Source: an uncultured Lachnospiraceae bacterium (GTDB lineage: Bacteria > Bacillota > Clostridia > Lachnospirales > Lachnospiraceae). From it: 5,341 bases of DNA. Position numbers and translations under genes: made by a program. This document shows positions 3,906-5,341 of the stretch, in pieces. The first letter of the stretch is position 1; every line of letters starts with the position of its first letter. The notes under the pieces were generated by a model. The model had not been told where the DNA came from. It did no database searches and was given only the letters and a program-made list of their open reading frames with translations. Location: the NCBI GenBank assembly GCA_947174985.1, contig CAMWLB010000218.1:1-5341 (forward strand), given 5' to 3'.

Positions 3906-5341
3906 AAAGGAAGAGAGCATGGATGTTTTCTCCTATAAAAATCTCATAGACAGGGAAGAACTTCAGCGTCTGCAGGACAGCATATGCGCGTCTGCGGGCG
4001 TGTGCGCATACGCTGTGGATGCTATGCGGGAAAAGCAAACCACAGTTTCGGGGGCGGAAGGTGATGTACAGAGTATGTTTCCTTATCTGTCCGCGCAGCT
4101 TACAGAGCAGATTCTTTCAAGGGTGGAAAAGGGCTCGCTGGAGGAATATGTGGTGGAGGATACAGAGGCTGTCAATCTGAAGGCGGCGGCAGTTTCCGTC
4201 CGGATAAAGGGCGAGACGGTGCTTAACTGGATTGTGCTTGGCGTCGTATCTGACAAATCAGGCATTGTGAAAGCGGGGGACAAGCTGAACGGTGTTTCCC
4301 GTTCCCTGAAAGAACAGGAATTTTACAGGGTGCTGGATTTGTTTCGGGAGAGCAGCCTGCTGTTGTTTCGAAACAGGCTTTCCCGTGTCAGCGCAGAGGC
4401 AGAAAATCTAAGCAGCCGCCATTTGGAGTGTGAAACGCAGGATTCTCTTGACAGGATAGAGGCGCTGACGGGAATTGCACAGCTTACAGGGCACGGCGGC
4501 ATGTCCGTGCGTGTTATGAAGAAGGCGCTTGCCATAGCGGGAGCGTATCTGCGGGCGGCGTGCAGTTATGTGTACAGACTGCATACAGAGGAGAAAAAAG
4601 TTGACATTCTGGCGGACTGGTATCAGAAAGGTGCGGTTTCGCCCTTTGACAAAGAGAAGATTTCGAAACAGGAAGAGGCATTGTTTTCGGAGAAGCCGGT
4701 GGTAAATGCTTCTTACATGGTATTTCCCCTTTGTAAAGGCGAAGAAGGCATGAGTCTCTGCTTTTGCAGAGAGGAGAACAGCCGGAGTTTTACCATGCAG
4801 GAGGTCAGGTTTGCGGCGGATGTGACGAAGCTTTTGCAGACTATGCTGGCGGGACAGAAGGTGTCAAACCCACAGGCAGAGGCCGAAGCCCGGATTGCTA
4901 GTATTCTTGACAATGTATGCTGCGGCATCTATGTCAAAGACAAGGAAACGGGCGAGGTACTTTTTGCAAATAAAAGGCTGAAGCGCGTTTTTTCGGAAGA
5001 ACTTGCGGATGGTGCATTCGAGCAGTTTTTAGAGAGCGCCGGTGACCACAAGGCGGGCGGGCTCTATGAGGTAAACGATGCTTTGCGGGAGCGGTGGTAT
5101 GACCTTTTGCATGCGGAAACCACGTGGACTGACGGCAGGGAAGTCGTGCTGTATTCCCTCTACGACATTACGGATAAAAAGCTTCATCAGGAGAAAATAG
5201 AAAAGCAGGCTTACACGGATTTGCTGACAGGCCTCTACAACAGAATATGCTGTGAACGGGATTTGGCGTGGTATTTGGATGACGCCAAAAGGCGGGCTGT
5301 AAAGGGCGGCCTGCTCTACATAGACTTAGATGATTTTAAAC
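3889..5341 (+). CDS. Multi-domain sensory diguanylate cyclase (PocR-like, GAF, PAS, GGDEF), 3' truncated by window
   Basis: The frame is open to the window edge, giving 484 residues from GTG 3889. No hydrophobic helix is seen, so it is probably cytoplasmic. Residues about 15-150 resemble a PocR-type ligand-binding domain: NLIDREELQRLQDSICASAG (18-37) matches the usual opening, and LSRVEKGSLEEYVVED with a following IVLGVV strand fits the core, but the cysteines typical of PocR are absent there. Residues about 205-322 look like a GAF domain. A PAS domain spans about 336-430, from ILDNVCCGIYVKD to YDITDKK. A short linker helix leads to TDLLTGLYNR (443-452) and LLYIDLDDFK (475-484), the start of a GGDEF domain with its first metal-binding Asp479. 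The GGDEF signature itself lies beyond the edge, so cyclase activity (2 GTP to cyclic di-GMP) and any EAL or HD-GYP partner cannot be judged. It has its own promoter after the guaB terminator. The GGDEF assignment is firm; the PocR assignment is tentative. Confidence 0.88.
   Translation, partial: MSLEYKKEESMDVFSYKNLIDREELQRLQDSICASAGVCAYAVDAMREKQTTVSGAEGDVQSMFPYLSAQLTEQILSRVEKGSLEEYVVEDTEAVNLKAAAVSVRIKGETVLNWIVLGVVSDKSGIVKAGDKLNGVSRSLKEQEFYRVLDLFRESSLLLFRNRLSRVSAEAENLSSRHLECETQDSLDRIEALTGIAQLTGHGGMSVRVMKKALAIAGAYLRAACSYVYRLHTEEKKVDILADWYQKGAVSPFDKEKISKQEEALFSEKPVVNASYMVFPLCKGEEGMSLCFCREENSRSFTMQEVRFAADVTKLLQTMLAGQKVSNPQAEAEARIASILDNVCCGIYVKDKETGEVLFANKRLKRVFSEELADGAFEQFLESAGDHKAGGLYEVNDALRERWYDLLHAETTWTDGREVVLYSLYDITDKKLHQEKIEKQAYTDLLTGLYNRICCERDLAWYLDDAKRRAVKGGLLYIDLDDFK

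Noticed and set aside
3850..4928. Several short leftward frames in the last third of the window
   Set aside because: They lie opposite a continuous rightward frame that encodes recognisable GAF, PAS and GGDEF sequence and runs off the edge.

Overview
The window looks like chromosomal DNA of a Gram-positive Clostridia bacterium, most likely a member of the Lachnospiraceae. The basis is protein character (a GatB tail and an IMP dehydrogenase of clostridial type), strong AGGAGG-type ribosome binding sites, sigma-A-like promoters and a moderate base composition. The species cannot be named from this stretch. No tRNA, rRNA, CRISPR array, insertion sequence or phage gene was seen, and no gene-free stretch exceeds 300 bases.

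Layout. Bases 1-705 hold the C-terminal half of gatB, a subunit of the tRNA amidotransferase; its N-terminal half lies upstream of the window. It converges, with only 4 bp between stop codons, on a leftward gene (1450-710) for a 246-residue single-pass membrane protein with a faint resemblance to extracellular solute-binding proteins. A long stem-loop followed by a U-rich tail sits inside the 3' end of that leftward gene. In the gatB sense it may act as the gatB terminator. At about 1493-1578 lies a divergent promoter region. To the right it drives a 165-residue small membrane protein of unknown function (1631-2128). Then comes guaB (2262-3716), with its own promoter just upstream and a textbook intrinsic terminator just downstream. 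The last gene starts near 3889 and runs off the right edge. It is a soluble multi-domain signalling protein with a PocR-like segment, GAF, PAS and the beginning of a GGDEF (diguanylate cyclase) domain.

How the genes relate. This is mostly a row of independently transcribed units. GatB (charging of Gln- or Asn-tRNA) and GuaB (committed step of GMP synthesis) are housekeeping genes. The two small membrane proteins are uncharacterised. The GGDEF protein would consume GTP, a product of the GuaB pathway, to make cyclic di-GMP, but the terminator between them argues against co-transcription and the proximity may mean nothing.

The points most worth a second look are the hairpin buried in the convergent gene, the dyad centred on the leftward -10 box, the start-codon correction for the leftward gene, overlapping repeats ahead of the guaB promoter, and the degenerate PocR-like input domain with an upstream mini-ORF on the GGDEF gene.
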